This document shows, in pieces, positions 11,767 to 19,654 of a stretch of DNA of 64,000 nucleotides; the stretch's first letter is position 1, and each line of letters opens with the position of its first letter. The stretch covers positions 62,001 through 126,000 of the forward strand of contig JACJWV010000003.1 of assembly GCA_020636915.1 (NCBI GenBank), read 5' to 3'. The stretch comes from Nocardioides sp. Its GTDB lineage: Bacteria > Actinomycetota > Actinomycetes > Propionibacteriales > Nocardioidaceae. The notes beneath the pieces are model-generated. The model did not search any database. It had not been told where the DNA came from and worked only from the letters and a program-made list of their open reading frames with translations. A program made the translations under genes and the position numbers.

Positions 11767-11954
11767 GGGACCTCTGTCCTTCTGCTGTGTCGCTGCTGCG
11801 CGTGCTCGATGTGGGGCGTACGGCCGAACACGGTAGCGCGAACCCGGGAGGAGCCGTTCCCCGCCGGTCGGAGGGCACCCTCAACCTTTTGCGGGACGCC
11901 CTCGTCAGGAGAGCGTAGGTGAGAGCAACGACGAGCCCCTCGGGAGGCCGGTGC

Positions 11955-12482
11955 ATGGACGGTGGAGCAGGCGGTGGCACGGACGCCGACTTCAGGGACT
12001 TCGTGGCGGTGCAGACCCGGCCGTTGCTGGGTCTGGCACACGCCCTGACCGCGAACCCCCACGACGCCTGGGACCTGACCCAGGAGACGCTCGCCCGGCT
12101 CGGGGAGCGGTGGCACCGGACGCGGATCGAGGAGCCGGCGGCGTACGCCCGCACGGTGATGACGCGTCTCAACATCGACCGGATCCGCCGGCTGCGGCGC
12201 GAGCTGCCGCTGCTCGGGCACCCGTCCGAGGAGGCGCCGGTCGAGGTCGTCGGCGAGGTCGACACCTGGCTGGTGGCGGCACTGGCGACGCTCTCACCGC
12301 GACAGCGCACCGCACTCGCCCTGCGCTACGTCGAGGACCTCGACGTGCGCGGGATCGCCGAGCGGATGGGCTGCTCGGAGGGAACGGTGAAGAGCCAGCT
12401 GTCCCGCGGGACCGAGCGGCTGCGGGAGCACGCCCGCGAGCACGGCCCGCTGCGGACGACGACAGGAGAGGCAGGACGATGA
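11955..12482 (+). CDS. ECF (SigE-family) RNA polymerase sigma factor
   Basis: The product has 175 residues from ATG 11955, with GGGAGG 7 bases upstream. Region 2 spans about residues 15-75 (AHDAWDLTQETLARL-like helix, then AYARTVMTRLNIDRIRR) and region 4 about residues 105-155 (LSPRQRTALALRY, then GIAERMGCSEGTVKSQLSRG as the helix-turn-helix). It resembles the SigE/SigM-type sigma-70 family typical of actinobacteria. Its stop overlaps the next ATG (ATGA). The next gene encodes a membrane protein, the usual arrangement of a sigma factor with its anti-sigma or sensor partner. Confidence 0.92.
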   Translation: MDGGAGGGTDADFRDFVAVQTRPLLGLAHALTANPHDAWDLTQETLARLGERWHRTRIEEPAAYARTVMTRLNIDRIRRLRRELPLLGHPSEEAPVEVVGEVDTWLVAALATLSPRQRTALALRYVEDLDVRGIAERMGCSEGTVKSQLSRGTERLREHAREHGPLRTTTGEAGR

Positions 12483-13189
12483 CCGAGCAGCAGATCAGGG
12501 ACGGGTACGAGCGTCTCGACAGCGCCCTCGCGGCACCGACGGACGCCGCCGACCGGGTGGCCGGACGGGTCCGGGTACGCCGGCGGCGCCGGCGTACCGC
12601 ACTGGCGGGGACGGCCGCGGTCGCCGTGGTGGCGGTCGCCGGCGGCGCCGTGGCTCTCGCCGGTGGCGACGACGGCCGCGACACCGTGGCGGTCGACCAG
12701 CCGACCGGTCCCCGGAGCACGCTGGTCCTCTCCCGACCGGACGGGTCGACGTACTCCTTCCCCGACGTGACGGTGACCTGCACGCCGCCGGAGCTCACCG
12801 GCGGCGACCCGCTCGGCACCGGCACGGGCCGGATCTGGATGTACAGCCCCTTCCACCTGACCGGCACCGACGAGGACACCGCCCGGGTGACCGAGCCGTT
12901 CCTCTACGTCGAGGCGATCGTCGACAAGATCGCGGGGGACCGGACCTTCACCTGGCCCAACGACTGGTCGATGGACACCGCGGACGTCCCGCTGACGCTC
13001 TTCGTCGCCGACACCGAGGGCCGCCCGCGGGGCAACGAGGTGTCGACCAACGAGGCCGACGCCCGGGGCACGGTCCGCGTCGTCGAGGCGAGCTGCGACC
13101 CGGTCCCGGTGCTGCGCCTCGAGGTCGAAACGACGCTCGGCAGCGAGGTGGGGCAGGCCCCCCTGAAGATGACGGGCGCCGCCGGCTGA
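12479..13189 (+). CDS. Single-pass membrane protein, putative anti-sigma/partner protein
   Basis: The product has 236 residues. A cytoplasmic N-terminus of about 45 residues (YERLDSALAAPTDAADRVAG and an Arg-rich stop-transfer-like RVRRRRRRT) precedes one transmembrane helix (about 42-62). The rest is a predicted extracytoplasmic domain with two Cys residues. The short N-terminal helix before the membrane segment is what a sigma-binding region would look like, but there is no HxxxCxxC zinc motif, so it is not a ZAS-type anti-sigma factor. The position directly after and overlapping the sigma gene is the main argument for a regulatory partnership. Confidence 0.65.
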   Translation: MTEQQIRDGYERLDSALAAPTDAADRVAGRVRVRRRRRRTALAGTAAVAVVAVAGGAVALAGGDDGRDTVAVDQPTGPRSTLVLSRPDGSTYSFPDVTVTCTPPELTGGDPLGTGTGRIWMYSPFHLTGTDEDTARVTEPFLYVEAIVDKIAGDRTFTWPNDWSMDTADVPLTLFVADTEGRPRGNEVSTNEADARGTVRVVEASCDPVPVLRLEVETTLGSEVGQAPLKMTGAAG

Positions 13190-13194
13190 GACCT

Positions 13195-14658
13195 TCAGGT
13201 CGCCGCGCTGAGGAATCCCTCCGCCACGAGCTCCCGCGCGAGCGGCAGGTAGGTCTCGCGCGTGTCGGCCGGGTCGCGCTCGAGCAGCTGCGCGACCGCG
13301 TCGAGGATCTGCCCGACCGTCAGGTCGCCGTCGCAGGCACCGACGAGCGCCGCCTCGACGGTGTCGACGCGGCGGGCGCGACGGAAACCGGTCTGCTGGC
13401 GGAGCACGACCGTCTCCGGGTCCTCGGCGCCGGGGGCGCCCAGCGTCTCCTGGCGCACGTCCGTCCGGGCCACGAGCCGCGAGTCGGCGCCGACCTCGGC
13501 GTCCACCCCGCGCGCCCAGTCGCGGATCGCCGGAGCGATGGGCTGCTCCACGTCGTACGGCCACTCCAGGAGCTCGCGCCGCGTCCCACCGCTGCGCCGC
13601 AGGTTGATCCACCCGAACCCGACCGCCTCGACGCCCTGCTCCTCGAACCAGGACAGCCAGGTGTCGTAGCGGACGAGGTAGTCGACCGAGCCGTGGAGAC
13701 CGGCGTCCTTGAGCCACAGCTCGACGTACGCCGCCGGGTCCACGACCTCGCGCTGCACCAGGAACGCGTCGGTGCCGTCGGGGACCCAGCGGGTGATCCG
13801 CTCCCCCCAGGGCTCGCCGGTCGCGACCACCCAGTTGGCGAGCACCTGGCACCAGCCGCCCTCGGTGAGGTTGGCCGGCGCCTCGCGGACGATGTGCTCG
13901 ACGACCCGGTCGCCGGGCAGCCCGGAGTCCCGGTAGACCAGGCGCTCGCCCGTGGCCGGGGAGATGACGAACGGCGGGTTCGTCGCGATCAGGTCGAACC
14001 GCTCACCGGCGACCGGCTCGAAGAAGGAGCCCTCGCGCACATCGACCGGGACGGGGACGTCGTTGAGGGCGGCGTTGAAGCGCGCCATCCGCAGCGCCCG
14101 CCTGTTCACGTCCGTGGCGACCACGGCGTCGCTGTGGGTGGCGAGGTGGAGCGCCTGGACACCACAGCCGGTGCCGAGGTCGAGGGACCGCCCCACCCGC
14201 TCGCGCAGCGTGAGCTGGGCCAGGGAGGTCGACGCCGCGCTGATGCCCAGGACGTGGTCGGGGCCGGCCCGGGCGTGGCCCCCGTCGAGCCCGGGGGTGA
14301 GGTCGCTGACGACCCAGAGGTGCTCGTCGTCGGCGGCGTAGGGACGCACGTCCAGGCGCGCGGCGACCTCCCCGACCGTCTGCTCCAGGAAGCCCTCGAC
14401 GGCCAACCGGTCGACCAGGCCGGGCAGCGCCCGCTCCGCCGCGGCGCGCTCGACCGGCGCCTGGAGGAGGAACAGCCGGATCAGGGTCTCCAGGGGCCAC
14501 CCGCCCGTCGTACGACGAAGGCCGGGCGTGGTCTCGTTGCGGGCGAGCGCGTCGTGGGCCACCGGGCCGAGCACCTCGGCCACCGCGTCGTAGGTGAAAC
14601 CGGCCACCAGCAGCGCAGCGCGCAGCCGCTGCGGGAGCTCGGGCGCGGACTCTGACAT
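13195..14658 (-). CDS. Class I SAM-dependent methyltransferase (HemK/RsmC-like catalytic core)
   Basis: The product has 487 residues from ATG 14658. The SAM-binding motif LDLGTGCGVQALHLA and the catalytic motif NPPFVIS place it with N-methyltransferases acting on glutamine, adenine or guanine. The N-terminal about 130 residues form a separate helical domain with a wHTH-like look, and the C-terminal about 140 residues are an extra domain found in actinobacterial homologues. The substrate is probably a nucleic acid or a ribosomal/release factor protein but cannot be fixed from sequence. It is convergent with the sigma-partner gene, with only 5 bp between the ends. Confidence 0.85.
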   Translation of the reverse strand: MSESAPELPQRLRAALLVAGFTYDAVAEVLGPVAHDALARNETTPGLRRTTGGWPLETLIRLFLLQAPVERAAAERALPGLVDRLAVEGFLEQTVGEVAARLDVRPYAADDEHLWVVSDLTPGLDGGHARAGPDHVLGISAASTSLAQLTLRERVGRSLDLGTGCGVQALHLATHSDAVVATDVNRRALRMARFNAALNDVPVPVDVREGSFFEPVAGERFDLIATNPPFVISPATGERLVYRDSGLPGDRVVEHIVREAPANLTEGGWCQVLANWVVATGEPWGERITRWVPDGTDAFLVQREVVDPAAYVELWLKDAGLHGSVDYLVRYDTWLSWFEEQGVEAVGFGWINLRRSGGTRRELLEWPYDVEQPIAPAIRDWARGVDAEVGADSRLVARTDVRQETLGAPGAEDPETVVLRQQTGFRRARRVDTVEAALVGACDGDLTVGQILDAVAQLLERDPADTRETYLPLARELVAEGFLSAAT

Positions 14659-14821
14659 CGGACCGACTCTAGGCCCCTGCCCCCTGAGCGGGAACCGGCC
14701 GATGGTCCAGACCGCCGGTTGCCAGGCGCCCGTGACGGGCATCACGCAGTCGACGCCGGTCGATCGCGGTCGACGGGCTCGTCATGCCGTCCGGAGGGGA
14801 CGGCCCGGGAGGGGAGGGTCC

Positions 14822-16408
14822 ATGCCCAGGTTCGCGCGCGCCGTCGGCGCCTTCGTCGTGGTGGCCGTGGTGGCCGCCGGCCTCGCGGTCGGCCTCACGA
14901 CACCGTCGCAGGCACACGAACGGACAGGAGCCGGGAAACGGCTCGGGTGCGTCGTCAGCGTGCTGCAGGCGACGACCGCGCCGGTGATCAGCGGCACGGG
15001 TGCGGTGGGCTCACCGGTCGGCCTCAGCCAGCTGCCGACCTGGAACTGCGACCTGGTGACGACGAGCACGCAGTGGTTCAACAGCAGCGGTGCGATCGCC
15101 GGCGCGACCGGGTCGTCCTACACGCCGACCGCGGACGACGCCGGCGGGGTCGTGATGGCCGTCGTGACCGGCGCGGTGCTCGGACTGCTGCCGGTCTCGG
15201 TGCCCAGCAACGCGATCCCGGTGCCCCTGCCCGGCGGCGGCGGGGGACCCGGCGGCGGGGGCGATCCCGGCTCCGTGCTCGCCCTCCTCGGCGGCCTCGG
15301 GCTCCCCGGCACCGCGGAGGTCGGTCAGCTCATCGTGCTGACCGACCCGGTGTGGAACCTGCCCGGGGTGACGACGACCTATCAGTGGCTCCGCGACGGC
15401 GTGCCGATCCCCGGGGCCGACGACCAGTTCTACGTGCCGACCCTCGACGACGCCGGGCACCAGCTCTCTGCCCAGGTCACCGGTCTGCTCGCCGGGATCC
15501 CGGCCCTGACCGTGATCACCGACGCCCTCCCCGTCCCGCTGCCGGGGGGCCAGAGCCAGGTCGCTCCGGTCAGCGACGTGGCGATCACCGGGGCGAAGAA
15601 GATCGGGACGACGCTCGCCCTGACCGGACCCACGTGGGATCCGGCCGACGCGACGAGCCGCTACCAGTGGCTGCGAGACAACGCCCCGATCCCGGGCGCC
15701 ACCACCGCGACCTACGCGCTGGCGCCGGCCGACTTCGGACACCAGGTCTCCGTCAAGGTCACCGGGCACAAGACCGGCTACACCGACAACACCATCACCA
15801 GCGACCCGGTCACGCCGCTCGTGGGCGACGCGATCTCGATCGTCATGAAGCCCCGGATCACCGGCACGGGCGCCGTCGGGCGACTGCTCACGGCCGACCC
15901 GGGGCAGTGGTCGGGCGGCACCGAGGCGTCGGGACCACCGGACTACTCCTACCAGTGGCTCCGCGGCGGGGCGGCGATCCCGGGTGCGGTCGCGCAGACC
16001 TACCAGGTCGACAAGGCCGACGTCGGGCAGGACCTGGCCGTCCTCGTCACGGCCACCCGCCCGGCGTACAAGGCCGGCAAGTTCACCACGGCACCGGTCA
16101 CGGTCGCCAAGCTCACCTCGAAGCTGTCGGCGGCTCTGGCCAGGAAGACCGTCACGAAGGGGAAGGCCGCGATGTTGCGGCTCGTCCTGAGGGTGCCGAG
16201 CATGGGCTCGCCCACCGGGGACGTCACGATCCTGGACAAGAAGTCGACCCTGACGCAGAAGGCTTTCACCAAGGGCCGGCACGGGCGGCTGGTCGTGAAG
16301 CTGAGCGGGCTCGCGCCGGGCGTGCACAAGCTCCGCGCGGTGTACGCCGGGACGGCGACGGTCGCCGGTTCGAGGTCGAAGACCGTGCGGCTCGTGGTCA
16401 AGAGGTAA
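14822..16408 (+). CDS. Secreted Ig-like repeat protein
   Basis: The product has 528 residues from ATG 14822, preceded by GGGAGGGGAGGG. A signal peptide is clear (RFARAVGAFVVVAVVAAG, cleavage near SQAHE). The mature part holds four repeats of about 90-100 residues, each with the pattern YQWLR-G/D-x-IPGA-x(5-8)-Y-x(5)-D-x-G. A PLPGGGGGPGGGG linker follows repeat one. The last about 95 residues (from KLTSKLSAALARK) form a separate bacterial Ig-like domain ending in basic residues. No LPXTG or transmembrane anchor is seen, so it is released or loosely attached. Such proteins are common in Nocardioides-type genomes; a role in surface adhesion or envelope binding is a guess. Confidence 0.8.
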   Translation: MPRFARAVGAFVVVAVVAAGLAVGLTTPSQAHERTGAGKRLGCVVSVLQATTAPVISGTGAVGSPVGLSQLPTWNCDLVTTSTQWFNSSGAIAGATGSSYTPTADDAGGVVMAVVTGAVLGLLPVSVPSNAIPVPLPGGGGGPGGGGDPGSVLALLGGLGLPGTAEVGQLIVLTDPVWNLPGVTTTYQWLRDGVPIPGADDQFYVPTLDDAGHQLSAQVTGLLAGIPALTVITDALPVPLPGGQSQVAPVSDVAITGAKKIGTTLALTGPTWDPADATSRYQWLRDNAPIPGATTATYALAPADFGHQVSVKVTGHKTGYTDNTITSDPVTPLVGDAISIVMKPRITGTGAVGRLLTADPGQWSGGTEASGPPDYSYQWLRGGAAIPGAVAQTYQVDKADVGQDLAVLVTATRPAYKAGKFTTAPVTVAKLTSKLSAALARKTVTKGKAAMLRLVLRVPSMGSPTGDVTILDKKSTLTQKAFTKGRHGRLVVKLSGLAPGVHKLRAVYAGTATVAGSRSKTVRLVVKR

Positions 16409-16431
16409 CGCCGCCCCGCCCTCGGACGCAG

Positions 16432-16463
16432 AACGGCCCGCCCGGGATCCCGGGCGGGCCGTT
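16432..16463. terminator. Bidirectional terminator-like perfect palindrome
   Basis: This 32-bp perfect palindrome has 16-bp arms (AACGGCCCGCCCGGGA and its complement) and no loop in the DNA, so the RNA hairpin would have about 14 paired bases. It sits between the 3' ends of the convergent Ig-repeat gene and hppA. There is no T tract, as is usual for high-GC terminators. Confidence 0.75.
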
Positions 16464-16484
16464 CGTCGTGGAGAGTCGTGCGAG

Positions 16485-18857
16485 CTAGTGCTGCTGGGTC
16501 GGGCTCTCGAACTGCTGGGTCGGAGCCGGCTCCGGAGCAGCCGGCGGCGGCGGGGGCGGCGGCGGGGGGGCCTGACCGGCCTCGTCGGCCTCGATGGTCA
16601 CCGGGCGCCGCTTGGAGATGTAGACCGCAACCGCGATGCCCACGAAGGCGGCCACCGCGATCACGATCCGCAGCGGCGTGTTGGCATCCTCGCCGACCGA
16701 GAGCTTCACGATCGCCGAGACGATCAGCAGCGAGACCAGGTTCATCACCTTGAGCAACGGGTTGATGGCCGGGCCGGCGGTGTCCTTGAACGGGTCGCCC
16801 ACGGTGTCGCCGATGACCGTGGCAGCGTGCGCCTCCGAGCCCTTGCCGCCGTGGTTGCCGTCCTCGACGAGCTTCTTGGCGTTGTCCCAGGCGCCGCCGG
16901 AGTTGGCGAGGAAGACCGCCATCAGCGTGCCGGTGGCGATCGCCCCGGCCAGGAACCCGGCCAGCGGGCCGACGCCGAGACCGAAGCCCACCGCGATCGG
17001 CGCGAGCACCGCGAGCAGGCCGGGCGTGGCGAGCTCGCGCAGGGAGTCGCGCGTCACGATGTCGACGACGCGGCCGTACTCGGGACGACCGGTGCCCTCC
17101 ATGATCCCGGGGATCTCGCGGAACTGGCGCCGCACCTCGAACACGACCGCACCGGCGGCCCGTCCGACGGCGTTGATCGCGAGCCCCGCGAAGAGGAACA
17201 CGGTGGCCGCGCCGAGCAGGGCGCCGACCAGGATGTTGGGGTAGGAGATGTCGAACGAGAACGCCAGCTGGGTGAGCTCGCTGGGCCGCTCGGTCAGGTT
17301 GACGTCCGCCAGGGACTGGGTGACCCCGTCGACGTAGGAGCCGAACAGCGCGCTCGCCGCCAGCACGGCGGTCGCGATCGCGATGCCCTTGGTGATGGCC
17401 TTGGTCGTGTTGCCGACGGCGTCGAGCTCGGTGAGGATCTGGGCGCCGTCGGCGTCGACGTCGCCGGACATCTCCGCAATGCCCTGGGCGTTGTCGGAGA
17501 CGGGGCCGAAGGTGTCCATCGCGACGATGACGCCGACGGTGGTCAACAGGCCGCAGCCCGCCAGTGCGACGGCGAACAGGGCGATCCCGACCGATCCGGA
17601 GCCGATGAGGAACGCGCCGAAGACGGCAGCGCCGATCACGAGAGCGGTGTAGACCGCGGACTCGAAGCCGACCGAGAGGCCGGAGAGGATGACGGTCGCG
17701 GCTCCGGTCAGCGAGGTGCGGCCCACGTCCTTGACGGGCCGGTAGTCGGTGCCGGTGAAGTAGCCGGTGAGGCTGAGGATGATCGCCGCGAGCACGATGC
17801 CGATGACCACCGCGACCGAGGCGACGACCCGTGGGTCGGAGTCGGACTGGACGCTCGCGTGGGCGAGGTCGCCGAAGCTGCCCGGCAGGTAGACGAACGC
17901 CAGGATGATGCTCGCGACCGCGCCGATGGCGGCGGAGATGTAGAACGCCCGGTTGATCGTGACCAGGCCGTTCTCGCCGGGCCGCGGGCGGCACAGGTAG
18001 ACGCCGACCACGGCGGTCAGCGCCCCGATGGCCGGGACGAGCAGCGGGAAGACCAGGCCCTTGTCGCCGAACGCCTGGGAGCCCAGGATCAGCGCGGCCA
18101 CCAGGGTGACGGCGTACGACTCGAAGAGGTCGGCGGCCATGCCGGCGCAGTCGCCGACGTTGTCGCCGACATTGTCGGCGATGGTGGCGGCGTTGCGGGG
18201 GTCGTCCTCGGGAATGTGCTGCTCGACCTTGCCGACCAGGTCGGCCCCGACGTCGGCGGCCTTGGTGAAGATGCCGCCGCCGACCCGCATGAACATGGCG
18301 AGCAGGGCCGCGCCGAAGCCGAAGCCCTCGAGGACGGCCGGGGCGTCGTGCTGGAAGAGGAGCACGACGACGCTGGCGCCGAGGAGGCCGAGGCCGACGG
18401 TGAGCATGCCGACCATCGCGCCGGTGCGGAAGCCGATGTTCATCGCCGGGTCACGGCCCTCGGTCTGGGCCGCGGCCGCGACGCGCAGGTTGGCGCGCAC
18501 GGCGAGCGACATGCCGAGGTAACCGACCGTCGCGGAGAAGCCCGCACCCACCAGGAAGAACACCGAGCGGAAGATCCGGACGGTGGCGTCGTCGGCGGGC
18601 AGGGCGAGCAGCAGGAAGAACGCGACGGCGGCGAAGATCGCCAGGGTCCGGAACTGCCGCTGCAGATAGGCGTTCGCGCCCTCCTGCACTGCCTGGGCGA
18701 TGTTCTTCATGTTGTCGGTGCCCTCACCGGCGGCAAGTACCTCCTGGCGGAACATCGCCGCCATCGCGAGCGCGCCCAGCGCGATCAGTGCGACGACGAT
18801 GACCAGGACGAGGTTGCCCCCGGAGAGGTCCACGACAGCGGGAGCGATCCCCGTCAT
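16485..18857 (-). CDS. hppA: K+-independent proton-translocating membrane pyrophosphatase
   Basis: The product has 790 residues and about 16 membrane segments. The pyrophosphate/Mg2+ site motif DVGADLVGKVE is near residues 205-215, and the C-terminal acidic/lysine cluster (NAKKLVEDG and GDTVGDPFKDTAGPAINPL) is present. The segment GNTTKAITKG carries Lys at the position that is Ala in K+-dependent enzymes, which indicates K+-independent H+ pumping. It couples PPi hydrolysis to proton export. A Pro/Ala-rich tail (PPPPPPPPPAAPEPAP) ends the protein. A strong AGGAGGAAC ribosome site precedes ATG 18857. Confidence 0.96.
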   Translation of the reverse strand: MTGIAPAVVDLSGGNLVLVIVVALIALGALAMAAMFRQEVLAAGEGTDNMKNIAQAVQEGANAYLQRQFRTLAIFAAVAFFLLLALPADDATVRIFRSVFFLVGAGFSATVGYLGMSLAVRANLRVAAAAQTEGRDPAMNIGFRTGAMVGMLTVGLGLLGASVVVLLFQHDAPAVLEGFGFGAALLAMFMRVGGGIFTKAADVGADLVGKVEQHIPEDDPRNAATIADNVGDNVGDCAGMAADLFESYAVTLVAALILGSQAFGDKGLVFPLLVPAIGALTAVVGVYLCRPRPGENGLVTINRAFYISAAIGAVASIILAFVYLPGSFGDLAHASVQSDSDPRVVASVAVVIGIVLAAIILSLTGYFTGTDYRPVKDVGRTSLTGAATVILSGLSVGFESAVYTALVIGAAVFGAFLIGSGSVGIALFAVALAGCGLLTTVGVIVAMDTFGPVSDNAQGIAEMSGDVDADGAQILTELDAVGNTTKAITKGIAIATAVLAASALFGSYVDGVTQSLADVNLTERPSELTQLAFSFDISYPNILVGALLGAATVFLFAGLAINAVGRAAGAVVFEVRRQFREIPGIMEGTGRPEYGRVVDIVTRDSLRELATPGLLAVLAPIAVGFGLGVGPLAGFLAGAIATGTLMAVFLANSGGAWDNAKKLVEDGNHGGKGSEAHAATVIGDTVGDPFKDTAGPAINPLLKVMNLVSLLIVSAIVKLSVGEDANTPLRIVIAVAAFVGIAVAVYISKRRPVTIEADEAGQAPPPPPPPPPAAPEPAPTQQFESPTQQH

Positions 18858-19050
18858 GCGGTTCCTCCTGGGAGTGACTGGGTGAGTGCCGGGGCGAGTG
18901 CTCCGGCCGACCGTTCAGTGATGCAGATCTCACGGACGCGCCGGAGTCTACGCATCCCCGCCCGCCGGACGGCACGGAGGTGTGACCCGTCCCACACGGC
19001 GAGTCTCGCCAGGCCTCCTGCGGCCGCCGCCGGAGGCGGCGGGAAATGAC

Positions 19051-19084
19051 GCAGGGCCCGTCGTCCTGCGACGACGGGCCCTGC
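19051..19084 (-). terminator. Terminator hairpin downstream of the STAS gene
   Basis: Perfect 15-bp arms GCAGGGCCCGTCGTC and GACGACGGGCCCTGC are separated by a 4-base loop (CTGC). It lies 17 bp past the stop of the minus-strand STAS gene and before the hppA promoter region, so it would separate the two transcripts. Confidence 0.75.
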
Positions 19085-19101
19085 GGAGCCGAGGGCGGCG
19101 G

Positions 19102-19440
19102 TCAGCTGCCGGCGAGCGCGGCGTCCGCCGAGTCGTGGATCACGAAGACCTTGGCCAGTCCGGTGATGCGGAAGATCTTGAGCAGCCGGTCCTGGTTGCA
19201 CACCAGCTGCAGCGAGCCGTCGTGCGCGCGCACCTTCTTCAGGCCACCGACGAGGACACCGAGGCCGGTGGAGTCGAGGAACTCGACCTCCTCCATGTCG
19301 ATGACGATGTCGTAGACGCCGCCGGCGACCAGCTCGGTGATCTTGTCGCGCAGCTTGGGGGCGGTGTAGACGTCGATCTCGCCCCCGACGGCAACGATGG
19401 TCTTGCCACCGGCGTCGCGCGTCGTCAGAGTCAGGTCCAC
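19102..19440 (-). CDS. STAS-domain anti-sigma factor antagonist (BldG/SpoIIAA type)
   Basis: The product has 112 residues and is a complete STAS domain. The conserved segment EVEFLDSTGLGVLVGGLKK carries Ser57, the residue phosphorylated by a cognate anti-sigma kinase in SpoIIAA/BldG proteins. When dephosphorylated such proteins bind the anti-sigma factor and free the sigma factor. The start is GTG at 19440. No kinase gene is adjacent, so the partner is elsewhere. It is divergent from the helicase gene with about 215 bp between them. Confidence 0.9.
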   Translation of the reverse strand: MDLTLTTRDAGGKTIVAVGGEIDVYTAPKLRDKITELVAGGVYDIVIDMEEVEFLDSTGLGVLVGGLKKVRAHDGSLQLVCNQDRLLKIFRITGLAKVFVIHDSADAALAGS

Positions 19441-19654
19441 CTATGTCTCCCGGTGCCGCTGGTCGGTCGCCGGTCCTGCCGCGGCGTTGACCCCGGCATC
19501 CGGCCTGCACAATGAAACCACGCCCACGCCGTCATGCGCACTCACTCGTGAACAGACGACGCTCGACGGGCGAGCCTCGCACAGGCTACGCCCCCGATCC
19601 AGCCGACGCGGCACCAGCGGTGCCGGTGTCGGCGCCGCTGGTGACAATGGGGAG

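Noticed and set aside
16488..19049. Long plus-strand frame opposite hppA, and a similar one at 25001-28321 opposite the Tad genes
   Set aside because: Both are shadows of well-supported minus-strand genes; no motif, no ribosome site and biased Asp/Gly/Arg content.
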